Shown here one piece after another: positions 54,801 to 61,622 of a stretch of DNA of 64,000 bases. The stretch spans positions 1,676,001-1,740,000 of the forward strand of contig NZ_CP106735.1 in assembly GCF_025639805.1 (NCBI RefSeq), read 5' to 3'. The notes under the pieces are model-generated. The model did not search any database and was not told where the DNA came from. It worked only from the letters and a program-made list of their open reading frames with translations. The translations under genes and the position numbers were made by a program. Source of the DNA: Reichenbachiella carrageenanivorans (GTDB taxonomy: Bacteria > Bacteroidota > Bacteroidia > Cytophagales > Cyclobacteriaceae). Position 1 is the first letter of the stretch. Each line of letters opens with the position of its first letter.

Positions 54801-56073
54801 AGCCGGCGATGAACAATATAACGCCGCTCCACAAGTAAATCGCGGATTTACTATAGCTGCCGCCACACAAACCATCACTATCGATCCTGTAGGAAACAAG
54901 CTCATTACCGACGAACCATTCGACATCGTGGCGTCCAATGGGGCTAGCCCCATGGCTTTGTCCTATCACATCGAAAGCGGCTCTGCGACAGTAAGTGGCA
55001 ACACAGTGACACTCAACGGCACCACGGGTACGGTAGTGATCAGGGTAGAGGCCGCCGGCAATGCCAACTATGCCAGTGCCACCGAATACACCACCTTCAA
55101 CGTGATTGACGAAAGTCTGGAAGATCAAACCATCACTTTCAGTGTCGGTGATCAGGTCTATGGCCAAACCGTAAGTTTGAATGGTGCAGCGTCTAGTTCG
55201 CTTGCGGTCAGCTACGAGATGGTATCAGGACCTATCTCCCTTTCGGGGAATAGTTTGGTACTCACTGGTGTTGGTACAGCCAGCATCCGAGCACTGCAAT
55301 CCGGCAATGATGCTTACAATCCTGCCGATCCGGTTTTGGTGGAGTTTTCGATCAGCAAAGCACCGCTTACGATCACCGCCACCGACAAGAGTATGGTATT
55401 TGGCGAAAGCCTGCCCGAGCTGACCATGAGCTACAGTGGATTTGTAAACGGAGAAGGAGCCAGCAGCATTACTTTGCCTACTGTAGCTACTGCAGCTACA
55501 GGTGCTAGCGATGCGGGCACATATCACATTGAGTTGGCGGGAGGGGCTGCCGACAATTATTCAATGACCTTAATAGATGGAGTATTGACTGTTGAAAAAG
55601 CTACTGCTACGATTTCGTTGGCAGAGCTTATACATGAAGCAGACGGAACGGCTAAGTTACCTACAGTGGCCACAGATCCAGCTGATTTGAATGTGAGTGT
55701 CACTTACGATGGCGTAGCGGAGGCACCTACTGCGGCGGGTTCTTATGAAGTAGTAGCTACTATAAATGAAAGCAATTACCAAGGCAGTGTCACAGGTACA
55801 CTTGTGATAAATGAGGCTACGGTGACAGGCATAGCCACCCAACAAGTTGAAATCTCTGTATTTCCGAATCCAGCGGCCGAATGGTTACAATTTTCTGGTT
55901 TGTCCTCGGAGGCTCAGTTGGATATGGTAGATATAGAAGGTAGTCAGGTACTGACCCGCCTTATCTATCCAGGAGACAAAGTTGATATTTCACAAATGCA
56001 AACTGGTATGTATGTACTTCATATCAGCAATAATCATATCACCACAACAACGAAGATCCTTATCCACAGATAG
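48832..56073 (+). CDS. Giant T9SS cargo protein C (SBBP, Ig-like, cadherin-like, MBG, sorting domain)
   Basis: The 2413-aa protein has a signal peptide (cleaved near NTNAQQ), eight or so SBBP-type repeats (about 30-485; TVDFDPGAGVFEL with KLxxxGxxxWAK), an SbsA-type Ig-like domain (from about 487), two cadherin-like repeats (about 597-800), and then alternating Ig-like and cadherin-like domains to about 1930. After that come MBG/Big-like repeats and the sorting domain (VFPNPAAEW, about 2340-2413). Residues from about 2172 to the end are identical to protein A, except that C adds a final Arg. It follows the intact TPR-LuxR regulator. A surface adhesin role is inferred. Confidence 0.88.
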   Translation: MKTKSTNIGWLVAFLFFFLPQNTNAQQLDYLRSLGGSLDDYAHATCIDANGYIYVVGSFGGTVDFDPGAGVSELTAVAAKDAFILKLNDTGSFIWVKHMRGLSASSGSISASSIAVSGTDLYIGGTYSTSMDADPSAGEALFGVGVHLATNSFITKLNTSGGFLWARNWRASNNYLNALAPDGTSVVVGLTFKHSMPIDPSNYDSPVIYSNNNSMDCYIIRLDEDGLKEWSTNFGGPDADEIRGLAVDASSNIYISGNFRNTVNFNNLGSYELTSAGYNDIFVMKLASNFSFQWAKSVGGTSSDYSSDLALDAAGNVVSTGYFAGDNIDFDPGAGTSLLSSVSADIFVQKLEPDGDFIWAKSFGGTSYDVVYDLNTDLNSNIYLTGNFNGTVDFDPGAGVFELTSAGSNDIYATKLTAAGELGWAVRMGGADVDIGRGIAVDPSGKVVLTGYYQGTSDFDPGAGVSSATSNGLYDTFIQKLSPDGVNPTVSSFSPVDGANTVSIDANLVLNFSENVKKGTGNIVLYKSGGQVIETFSPSSTAVTVSGATVTINPSSNLLNGTGYYVQIAMSAIKDVAGNNYAGISNTTTWNFTTVAATNDPPTNILLSFNAINENNAINAVIGTLSTTDPDPGSPHTYSIVSGTGDTDNASFHLADNQLRASEVFDFESKSSYSVRINTFDGVNNFAKAFTINITNVAENNAPTNITLTNNSINENNSLGATIGTFSTTDPDGGTHSYALVSGTGSTNNANFTIAGNALKANTVFDYETKTSYSIRVRTSDGTATFDKIFTININDLVDTDIAGPVVTSLSPADGVASVPLDGTLVMTFNENIALQASGGYVRVRKLSGDALVLEGRPLIDTDIFTIDGNTLTFSLADYTGLAPAFETDYYVTIDEYTLKDAAGNYYIGFMDNATWNFTSATELESDETAPVLVGLDPSNGSFDYAYDRGYITMTFSEPVVNNVVSSHFFHLRRLPGNQIVKQFSLNTSEVTIDGNKVTLNDVPDLSVNTTYLITCTSQYPFADLAGNEFESWQSNTSFWQFTPKSGAQVVSMNPTHNNTNVDTYASLEVVFDREVFIDPTYSEIVIIFRGGTPHVIFGPDSEHLTITGNALHINPWFDLNMNQEYGVQVHGLVNSEGYPVRSISRTDWVFTTNDQINNAPNNMVLSNTTINEGNAIGQTVGTIAVSDPNVEDVHTLSFQAGSGDTFNHAFTLFGNELRANQVFDYTTNTILSIRLLAEDDKGGRYEKNLFINVNAVPTDIMIDSDNINENNTIGWAVGVLSTVDQNNTNGFTYTLVDGDGGDDNASFTISSNVLKAAEVFDYETKSTYQIRVRTTDGLAAIEKMMTIHVNYVDNYAPTVVSMNPLDEATGVALDADLVLTFNEPIVAGTNVIYVTDATNGVSLIYGAVNTSPDLFTVSGETLTIHLANYNGPFEPSYARRYYVQVSPNAIRDPSGNSFDEFNNATSWNFTTEAAPDETAPTLLSKSPGDNATSVAKETNLVLTFNESVALGFGTIQLIDQKGSVVEQYSSGENASQVSILNNEVTIDPSVNLQANLDYHVLIESNALTDLAGNPYAGFNDEAVWNFKTLVVGQAPTDISISADHFDEDLASNQEIATLSATDPEGDAFYFELVQVDGSGTAYDDFYINGNKLYSGYNGYEYTDKSEYALRIKAIDNNNNTFEKDFTLYINDNEPPKVVSFSPGDNTTGALVSGVWTATFDEPIFLEEGGVQGFAIARGTSANYVHILNTDDSRISIDGNTLTIDLGFTLWEETDYWVWIKSGVIKDSDENYYNAHLPASTWNFTTGDFTAPSVTSLSPANNASGVSSTPELIMTFSENISFYTDAATAFFQINELNGPVNETINWTDPAVTVINDNQIKIALSIALSPGTTYWVQAYNLDNILVMDSYENELSPWGNDDTYWRFTTTKADQIITFEEISNKTFGDAPFMIDVEASSGLDVALTPLGPITINGNLVTITGAGAASINANQAGDEQYNAAPQVNRGFTIAAATQTITIDPVGNKLITDEPFDIVASNGASPMALSYHIESGSATVSGNTVTLNGTTGTVVIRVEAAGNANYASATEYTTFNVIDESLEDQTITFSVGDQVYGQTVSLNGAASSSLAVSYEMVSGPISLSGNSLVLTGVGTASIRALQSGNDAYNPADPVLVEFSISKAPLTITATDKSMVFGESLPELTMSYSGFVNGEGASSITLPTVATAATGASDAGTYHIELAGGAADNYSMTLIDGVLTVEKATATISLAELIHEADGTAKLPTVATDPADLNVSVTYDGVAEAPTAAGSYEVVATINESNYQGSVTGTLVINEATVTGIATQQVEISVFPNPAAEWLQFSGLSSEAQLDMVDIEGSQVLTRLIYPGDKVDISQMQTGMYVLHISNNHITTTTKILIHR
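55345..56067 (+). repeat. 723-bp near-identical repeat, copy 2
   Basis: Matches 34054-34776 with two synonymous differences (CTGCCC here, CTACCT there) and no gap. It covers the terminal MBG-like domains and sorting domain of protein C. Confidence 0.95.
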
Positions 56074-56102
56074 GCTTGGCATAAAGGTTTAGGGTAAGTA
56101 TT

Positions 56103-56126
56103 AGGGCAGCTTTGGCTGCCCTTTTT
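56103..56126 (+). terminator. Terminator R4 after giant gene C
   Basis: AGGGCAGC-TTTG-GCTGCCCT followed by T5. The module (56043-56126) is a diverged relative of R2/R3 and closest to the relic R0. Confidence 0.88.
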
Positions 56127-56764
56127 GTTGTTTGTATCCCTTTTATAGTATGCACTTGTATTCACCGAGAACTTTGTTCGTTTCGCCGAGAAAAACGGAG
56201 TCAAGGGCGGAGTCATATTACTTTTGAAACTGAAGCAATTAATCAAGAGTCAGCAGCTTATTGGTTAGAAAAATGGAATTAGAATGTTGAGAGAAGAAAG
56301 AGATGACCCGAAAATGGCGCTGAAAATTAAATTAGCGTCGATTAAGCAACATGTTGTCCTGTGGATGACAAGCTGGATGTTTCGATCCTCACCAGGGTTG
56401 AATGTACTGGTTACCGTCATGGTACGAGTACCCAAATGATTTATTATGAGAAAACTAAGTCCCCGTTCGGTTCGTCCGAGTGGGGACAGTTTTTTATACC
56501 CTTCTTCTCACGTTAGTATTTATCCCTCACTTCAAAGGAACGTTTGGCAATCACTCTGACAAAGTTCTTCCTGCATAGGTCATATCCTTCCTGTTTCTTA
56601 AAGGATATCATATATGCCAATAATAATTGTAGAAAATAATTCTCAAAATGAGACGAACAGCCTCATGTACGTTGTCCTATTTGCTTTTCAAATGGGTGCT
56701 AAGCTGATTTGGCTGGTTTGGCACAAAATTGTAACCCACTGGGTATAACCAAACAAATAAAATC
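56127..56764. other. Non-coding stretch with orphan terminator
   Basis: No convincing gene is seen. Between 56156 and 56276 short open stretches lack start codons and may be decayed coding sequence. An ATG-started frame of 51 codons at 56284-56439 has no recognisable features. A strong terminator at 56459-56495 implies that some transcript, perhaps a small RNA, ends there. From 56496 to 56764 I see only the leader of the DUF1328 gene. Confidence 0.5.
56459..56495 (+). terminator. Orphan rho-independent terminator
   Basis: A 12-bp stem (56459-56470 with 56476-56487, two G-T pairs) with a 5-nt loop, followed after AG by six T. No recognised gene precedes it, since giant gene C already has its own terminator at 56103-56126. 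Confidence 0.8.
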
Positions 56765-56929
56765 ATGTTTAGAATATCCATCATATTTTTTGTAGTCGCA
56801 CTGATCGCTGCTTTTTTCGGATTTGGAGGAATTGCCGCTAGTGCTGCTGGAGCTGCTAAAATCGTCTTTTTTATTGCACTTGTTGTGCTAGTAATTTCTT
56901 TACTCACGGGCGGATATCGCAGACGATAA
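56765..56929 (+). CDS. DUF1328 small membrane protein
   Basis: This 54-aa protein consists of two hydrophobic helices and a basic end (GGYRRR). [20 protein letters not shown] is the signature of the DUF1328/YtjA family (PF07043), small inner-membrane proteins of unknown function often associated with stress responses. ATG 56765 gives the family-typical start and length. It is followed 33 bp later by an outer-membrane barrel gene on the same strand and may share its transcript. Confidence 0.85.
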   Translation: MFRISIIFFVVALIAAFFGFGGIAASAAGAAKIVFFIALVVLVISLLTGGYRRR

Positions 56930-56962
56930 TATTTGAAATCATCAACCTTAAAAATCAATATC

Positions 56963-57583
56963 ATGAAAGCAATAAAAATAACAGTCACACTTATATTCAT
57001 AGGTTTACTCGTTCATACTTCAAAGGCTCAGAGTGAGTCTGGGGTCAAAGGAGGGGTCAATTTCAGTAGTTTGATTCAAAATGAAATAGAAGACGAAAAC
57101 ATGCGGATGGGCTGGCATGCGGGGTTCTATTCTAAAATGGAGTTGAGTCCAAGCCTGTTTATCATGCCTGAGTTGCTGTTTTCTACTAAAGGTACATCTG
57201 TGGAATATGGTATCGGTGGTTCTACTGGACAAACAAATTTGGGTATATACTATATCGATGTGCCTGTTCTTTTAGGAATCAACCTGACTGATCAGCTAGC
57301 TCTTCATTTAGGACCATATGTTTCATATTTGGTAGATACCAAAATCGAAACCAAAGGAGATTTTGGAAGTGATCAAGTGGATGTAGATAGAGATCACCTC
57401 AAAAGCTTCGATTACGGGCTTTCTGGTGGATTAGCGTTAGACTTTGGCGCAGCTGCTGTTGGAGCTAGATATAATTATGGACTGACTAAACTAGCAGATA
57501 GTGATGGTGCTGAGCTCGTCATAGGAGATTCTCAAAATGCTGTAGGCCAAATTTATATCTCTTATCAATTATCCAAAAAATAA
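56963..57583 (+). CDS. Outer-membrane beta-barrel protein (porin family)
   Basis: The 206-aa protein has a signal peptide (KAIKITVTLIFIGLLVHTSKAQ) and an eight-stranded-type barrel of the OMP_b-brl_2 class. It shows VKGGVNFSSL, FYSKMELSPSLFIMPELLFS, IDVPVLLGINL, LGPYVSYLV, then GLSGGLALDF and VGARYNYGL, and ends in IYISYQLSKK. ATG 56963 is chosen over the TTG at 56933 because it begins the signal peptide. Such small barrels are common in Bacteroidota and have no assigned substrate. It lies 23 bp before the AsmA-like gene. Confidence 0.85.
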   Translation: MKAIKITVTLIFIGLLVHTSKAQSESGVKGGVNFSSLIQNEIEDENMRMGWHAGFYSKMELSPSLFIMPELLFSTKGTSVEYGIGGSTGQTNLGIYYIDVPVLLGINLTDQLALHLGPYVSYLVDTKIETKGDFGSDQVDVDRDHLKSFDYGLSGGLALDFGAAAVGARYNYGLTKLADSDGAELVIGDSQNAVGQIYISYQLSKK

Positions 57584-57606
57584 ATAACAATCGATAAATT
57601 CACCGA

Positions 57607-59121
57607 ATGAGTGAACGCAAAAGAGGCCTCTATTTGTTGGTGTTTTTTCCCTTGGTTTTTTTGGGATTATTTGTATTGGCGCAAGCCAATCTGGCAAAAA
57701 TCATAGATGCTCGTTTGTCAGAGCAGGGTTTGGAAGTGCAGTCGTCAGGTACTACCATTAGCTTATGGTCGAGGTCTATTTTACTAGATTCGTTGAGGCT
57801 GTCTCATCCGTCAGGAAGTCAGTTGTTTTGCACAAAGCTTGAAATTACGGGCATCCATCTCTTCGATCTGATGTTCAAAAACGGATTTTCAGCCAATACA
57901 CTGGCTGTCGATACTCTTTTCATTCGGTTGAATATGCCAACGGACAGCTTGGACGTAATGCTAAAGGGTACAGCCAAGCCGAAGAAAGACTATGCCTTCT
58001 CACGAGTTCGGGTAGGTCGTGGAGGTATTCATTATTCCAATGCCGATCAGGAGGTACTGTCATTGGGTTTTGTGATCAACGCTCTGCAAGTCGATTCGAA
58101 GACAGGGTTTGGTGAAGGAAGTGTGGCTTTGAACCAACTCAGGTATTATTTGCCAGAGGATGGAGGGATGGTTACGATAGATAGCCTTGTGCTAGATTTG
58201 AATAAAAAGCAACTGGGAGCTAAAAAACTAGCACTGACGCCAGTGCTTGATATTCCTGCTTTTGTCAAAAGATTTCCATATCAGAAGGACAGGATCGACT
58301 TGCAGGTGGCGAGTATGACTCTGGAGGACTTGGACTTGGCTGGTGTTTTTGAAGGAGGTGGCGTGAAGTGTGAACGGGTTAAGTTGGATACTGTTGCACT
58401 TGAGGTATTTCGTGATAAGCAATTGAAACGAGCCAAACAGCCTGATAAGCCATTGTTTATAGATTGGCTCAAAGCCAGCCCATTGCCAGTAAGCGTAGAC
58501 ACTTTCGTCTTGACCAAAGCGTCCATTCTGTACAAAGAGCATTATCCACCTAGCAACGAACGTGCTTATGTGTCTTTTACCCAGTTGCATGCTACTGCCT
58601 ACCGAATCTATAGCGAAAGTCAGTTGCCCATAGTTCTCGAGGCACAGGCTGTGGTGCAGCATCAAGGGAGGCTTCGTGTGCGATTTGACTTGAGCGATAG
58701 ACCAGAAGGGAGCAGGGTCGTGGGCTCGTTGTCAGGCATGGAGCTCGCCAGGTTCAATACCATGAGTGTACCTGCCGTGGGAATGAACATTAGTAAAGGG
58801 GTACTCAATCGGATGACTTTTGATTTTCATTACAATCATAAAATTGTGAATGGAATTTTGGATATGGATTATGAAGATTTGTCTATTCAGCTGGTAGACA
58901 AGGAAACCAAGTCGCAAAATATTGCACAGCAAGTGGGCAGTTTCATGGTCAACACTTTCAAAGTAAAAAGCAGCAATAACCGAACGCAAAAGAGTTATAA
59001 TCAAGGGCTAATCGCGTATGACCGTGAACCTGAAAAATCAGAAATATCCTTGTGGTGGAAAGCACTCTTGAGTGGGATCAAATCTTCAGTAGGTGTAGAA
59101 AAAAAGAAAGAAGCGGCATAG
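57607..59121 (+). CDS. AsmA-like envelope protein
   Basis: The 504-aa protein has an N-terminal membrane anchor (LYLLVFFPLVFLGLFVLAQA) and a long periplasmic part rich in short beta strands with repeated IDSLxLDL-type segments. This resembles AsmA/DUF748 proteins, which form elongated lipid-conducting or envelope-spanning structures. The C-terminal third (GVLNRMTFDFHYNHKIVNG, then LDMDYEDLSIQLVDKE) fits the AsmA_2 end. The family assignment is by pattern and moderate. It lies 23 bp after the barrel gene, so the two are probably co-transcribed. Confidence 0.7.
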   Translation: MSERKRGLYLLVFFPLVFLGLFVLAQANLAKIIDARLSEQGLEVQSSGTTISLWSRSILLDSLRLSHPSGSQLFCTKLEITGIHLFDLMFKNGFSANTLAVDTLFIRLNMPTDSLDVMLKGTAKPKKDYAFSRVRVGRGGIHYSNADQEVLSLGFVINALQVDSKTGFGEGSVALNQLRYYLPEDGGMVTIDSLVLDLNKKQLGAKKLALTPVLDIPAFVKRFPYQKDRIDLQVASMTLEDLDLAGVFEGGGVKCERVKLDTVALEVFRDKQLKRAKQPDKPLFIDWLKASPLPVSVDTFVLTKASILYKEHYPPSNERAYVSFTQLHATAYRIYSESQLPIVLEAQAVVQHQGRLRVRFDLSDRPEGSRVVGSLSGMELARFNTMSVPAVGMNISKGVLNRMTFDFHYNHKIVNGILDMDYEDLSIQLVDKETKSQNIAQQVGSFMVNTFKVKSSNNRTQKSYNQGLIAYDREPEKSEISLWWKALLSGIKSSVGVEKKKEAA

Positions 59122-59302
59122 TCTGACGATATCCTCCCCCATATATATCTTTGGTGAAGCGGAATAAAGGCAGAGGAAATTTGGAAAACTTCTCATGCAT
59201 GCCTTATTTTTTTGTTCAACTTAGTTTAGGCCAGGTCGGTTGGCTTACGACAGTCTTTTATATTCATTAATTTGCACTAAAATCCTAAACACAAAACTAA
59301 CA

Positions 59303-60184
59303 GTGAAATACTCAATCGAAAACGACCTATTCAAAGTAGAGGTCGATGAATGTGGAGCAGAACTTTGTAGTATTTTGTCTAAAGGCTCAGGACAAGAATA
59401 CATTTGGCAAGCAGACCCGAAAGTATGGAAAGGTGCCGCCCCCGTGCTTTTTCCTGTGATAGGAGGTCTCAAAGACGGCAAGTATAAATTTGACGGCAAA
59501 ACCTACCAGTTGCCTAAGCATGGTTTTGCACGAGAAAGCAACAAATTTAGATTGATCAATCGTACGGCGTCTAGGTTGTCTTTTTCTATTGTCAGTGATG
59601 AGGAGACTTTGGTTATGTATCCTTTTAAATTCGAAATGAAAATTAGTTTTTTCTTGTTTGAAAGTCGCTTGCAGGTTTTTCATGAAATAGTCAACACGGA
59701 TGATAAACCAATGTATTTTTCATTAGGAGGTCATCCAGCTTTCAACTACCCTTGGAAAGATGGTGAGAGTAGGGACAACTACTATCTCGAGTTCGAGAGA
59801 AAAGAGAATAATGCCATTTTTGTGATTTCAGAAAATGGACTGTTGACGAAAGAAGAAAAGCCTCAAATGGAGGAGACCAATAAACTGGTGCTAGAAGATG
59901 GTTTGTTTGACAACGATGCCTTGGTGTTTTCCGAACTTAATTCCTCAGAAGTGAGCTTGAAATCTAAAAGTTCGAAAGGAAAAATCAGTGTCAACTTTGA
60001 TGACTTTCCTTTTCTAGGGCTTTGGTCGAAACCAAACGCCAATTTTTTATGTATTGAACCATGGGATGGGCTGCCTGATTTTGAAGACTCCGATCAAGAA
60101 CTCACCCGCAAACCTGGTATTATCAAATTAGGAGCAGGAAGTATTCATTATGCATCATATACCATTCAAATTTTTGAGGCTTAG
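59303..60184 (+). CDS. Aldose 1-epimerase-like protein
   Basis: The 293-aa protein belongs to the galactose-mutarotase-like superfamily, of the LacX/YeaD type. It has the early GAELCSILSKGSGQEYIWQ, a GAAPVLFPVIG motif, KHGFARE with the catalytic-type histidine, SLGGHPAFNYPW and a late LCIEPWDGLPD. The reaction is interconversion of sugar anomers or a related sugar-phosphate activity; the substrate is unknown. The frame opens at a TTG (59240), but GTG 59303 gives the usual start (KYSIENDLF). Its end overlaps the next gene by 35 bp. Confidence 0.85.
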   Translation: MKYSIENDLFKVEVDECGAELCSILSKGSGQEYIWQADPKVWKGAAPVLFPVIGGLKDGKYKFDGKTYQLPKHGFARESNKFRLINRTASRLSFSIVSDEETLVMYPFKFEMKISFFLFESRLQVFHEIVNTDDKPMYFSLGGHPAFNYPWKDGESRDNYYLEFERKENNAIFVISENGLLTKEEKPQMEETNKLVLEDGLFDNDALVFSELNSSEVSLKSKSSKGKISVNFDDFPFLGLWSKPNANFLCIEPWDGLPDFEDSDQELTRKPGIIKLGAGSIHYASYTIQIFEA

Positions 60185-61049
60185 CCTATTATTTTTATTT
60201 GTTTTATTGTTTTACGCTTGTCAGCCAAGTCAGCCAGTACTCACGGAGGAGTATCTGAAAGCAGATGCGGAGTATAGAGCAGAGCTGACCAATGGAAGAA
60301 ATTATTATTTGAAATTAGTAGGGCTTCATCCCTTGGTGTTTGGTACCAATTTTTTCGGTGTTTCCGATGTCAATAATATTCAGCTAACAGGAGAAGGTGT
60401 GCCCTCAACGATCGGCGCGATAGAGTTTTCTGACGAAGGCATATGGTTTACCGCATCAGATAGTATCTCTGTTCGTTTGGCCAAAAATGACTCGGCAGTC
60501 AGTAGGTGGGTTTATGCATTTGATACAACTTTCAACAGCCCATTACTCAAATACAACAACCTAGAATGGCAGGTGATCAAACGGGCGGAGGAATATTTCC
60601 TTAGAGTCAAGGATCAAAACAGCGAATTGGCAAAAAACTTTAAGGGTTTTGAAGTATATCCGCTGCAGTCAGCATATGTGGTGGTGGCCGATTATCAGCC
60701 TTTTGAAGAGGCACAAATAGAAACCGTAAATACCCAGCTGGGTACAGAGCAGCAGTTGGAGTTTGTGGGTGCCTTGTCTTTTGAGTGGGAAAACGACCAG
60801 TATGAGCTGACGGTGGGCGCCGAAGGCTTCTTAGCCGTAGGTGACCAGACCAATGACGACACTACGTATGGTGGCGGTCGATATATGTACGTGCCTATAC
60901 CAGCTGAAGCGGGCCCGGTGATCGTAGATTTCAATCGATTATACAATCCTCCTTGTGTCTATTCAAAATATACCACTTGTCCATTGCCACCTGCGCAAAA
61001 CCTCTTGCCGATCAAGTTAGAAGCTGGAGAAAAGCAGCTGAGGCTATAA
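60150..61049 (+). CDS. DUF1684 lipoprotein
   Basis: The 299-aa protein begins with a lipoprotein signal (LLFLFVLLFYAC with the acceptor Cys at about 24) and contains the DUF1684 domain: YLKLVGLHPLVFGTNFFG, YPLQSAYVVVADYQPF, then GRYMYVPIPAEAGPVIVDFN and NPPCVYSKYTTCPLPP near the end. The function of the family is unknown. It is probably anchored in the envelope. Its start lies within the end of the epimerase gene (35-bp overlap), so the two are likely co-expressed. Confidence 0.88.
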   Translation: MHHIPFKFLRLSLLFLFVLLFYACQPSQPVLTEEYLKADAEYRAELTNGRNYYLKLVGLHPLVFGTNFFGVSDVNNIQLTGEGVPSTIGAIEFSDEGIWFTASDSISVRLAKNDSAVSRWVYAFDTTFNSPLLKYNNLEWQVIKRAEEYFLRVKDQNSELAKNFKGFEVYPLQSAYVVVADYQPFEEAQIETVNTQLGTEQQLEFVGALSFEWENDQYELTVGAEGFLAVGDQTNDDTTYGGGRYMYVPIPAEAGPVIVDFNRLYNPPCVYSKYTTCPLPPAQNLLPIKLEAGEKQLRL

Positions 61050-61122
61050 CTTGACCGTTTTGCATTTGTATGTTTTGGCAAGTCTTGTTATTTTGATAAG
61101 ATAATTAACAAAACCTACCTAC

Positions 61123-61368
61123 ATGTTTAAGAATATCATCATTGCCTTTCTTGTATTGGCATCCATTGTTTTGGTGTTTTATGCCAATAACCAATCCAAA
61201 CAAACTTTAGCACAGATGCGCGAGGCGCAATCAAATTTAGTATTAGCAGAGAGAAACGCTGAAAGAGCCAGACAAGAAGAACAAAAGGCTGTAGAGGCAG
61301 CGGCACGGGCAAGAATAGCTGAAAGAAAAGCTCAGGATTTACAGGCTCAATTAGATGATTGTAAATAA
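61123..61368 (+). CDS. Small membrane-anchored coiled-coil protein 1
   Basis: This 81-aa protein has one N-terminal transmembrane helix (NIIIAFLVLASIVLVFYAN) and a charged, alanine-rich coiled coil (ERNAERARQEEQKAVEAAAR) ending in DDCK. I do not recognise a family. The next gene encodes a similarly built protein of 81 aa, and both end with a Cys close to the C-terminus, so they look like a tandem duplicate pair. The function is unknown; membrane scaffolding is a guess. Confidence 0.7.
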   Translation: MFKNIIIAFLVLASIVLVFYANNQSKQTLAQMREAQSNLVLAERNAERARQEEQKAVEAAARARIAERKAQDLQAQLDDCK

Positions 61369-61375
61369 GAGAGCC

Positions 61376-61621
61376 ATGATTAAAAATTTATTAATAGGTG
61401 TATGGGTGATGGTCTGTATCATTTTTGCCATTTATGCCAATGCCTGCAAGCAAAGTGCAGATAGGCAAATGATAGCCGTACTTGAGAGTAAAGTAATGGC
61501 TCTGGAAAATATAGAGAGAGCCAAGTGGGCAGAAGAGCAGGCGATAGCTTCAATTGCTCAAGAGAAAATGGCACAGCGTAAGTCCCTTGATATCTCTCGA
61601 AAGCTCAAGACATGTAAATAA
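61376..61621 (+). CDS. Small membrane-anchored coiled-coil protein 2
   Basis: The 81-aa protein has one transmembrane helix (LLIGVWVMVCIIFAIYANA) and a coiled coil (NIERAKWAEEQAIASIAQ) ending in TCK. It has the same length and architecture as the preceding protein and shares the IERAKxAEEQA-like core. ATG 61376 is chosen because it lies 7 bp after the first gene's stop; an ATT start at 61355 would overlap it. No function can be assigned. Confidence 0.65.
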   Translation: MIKNLLIGVWVMVCIIFAIYANACKQSADRQMIAVLESKVMALENIERAKWAEEQAIASIAQEKMAQRKSLDISRKLKTCK

Positions 61622-61622
61622 T

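Noticed and set aside
27628..56073. Repeated motifs in the giant genes as a CRISPR array or satellite DNA
   Set aside because: The repeats are in-frame protein domains with variable length and diverged DNA; there are no regular spacers and no cas genes.
56156..56276. Open stretches ending in a peptide like FETEAINQESAAYWLEKWN
   Set aside because: No start codon and no recognisable family; may be decayed coding DNA, but too short to support a pseudogene call.
56284..56439. 51-codon ATG frame before the orphan terminator
   Set aside because: No family resemblance and no promoter or conserved pattern seen; kept only as a possibility in the small-RNA finding.
56717..56740. Sigma-54-like sequence TGGCAC...TTGT upstream of the DUF1328 gene
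   Set aside because: The distance between the GG and the GC-equivalent is one base short and the -12 GC is GT; sigma-54 promoters need strict spacing.
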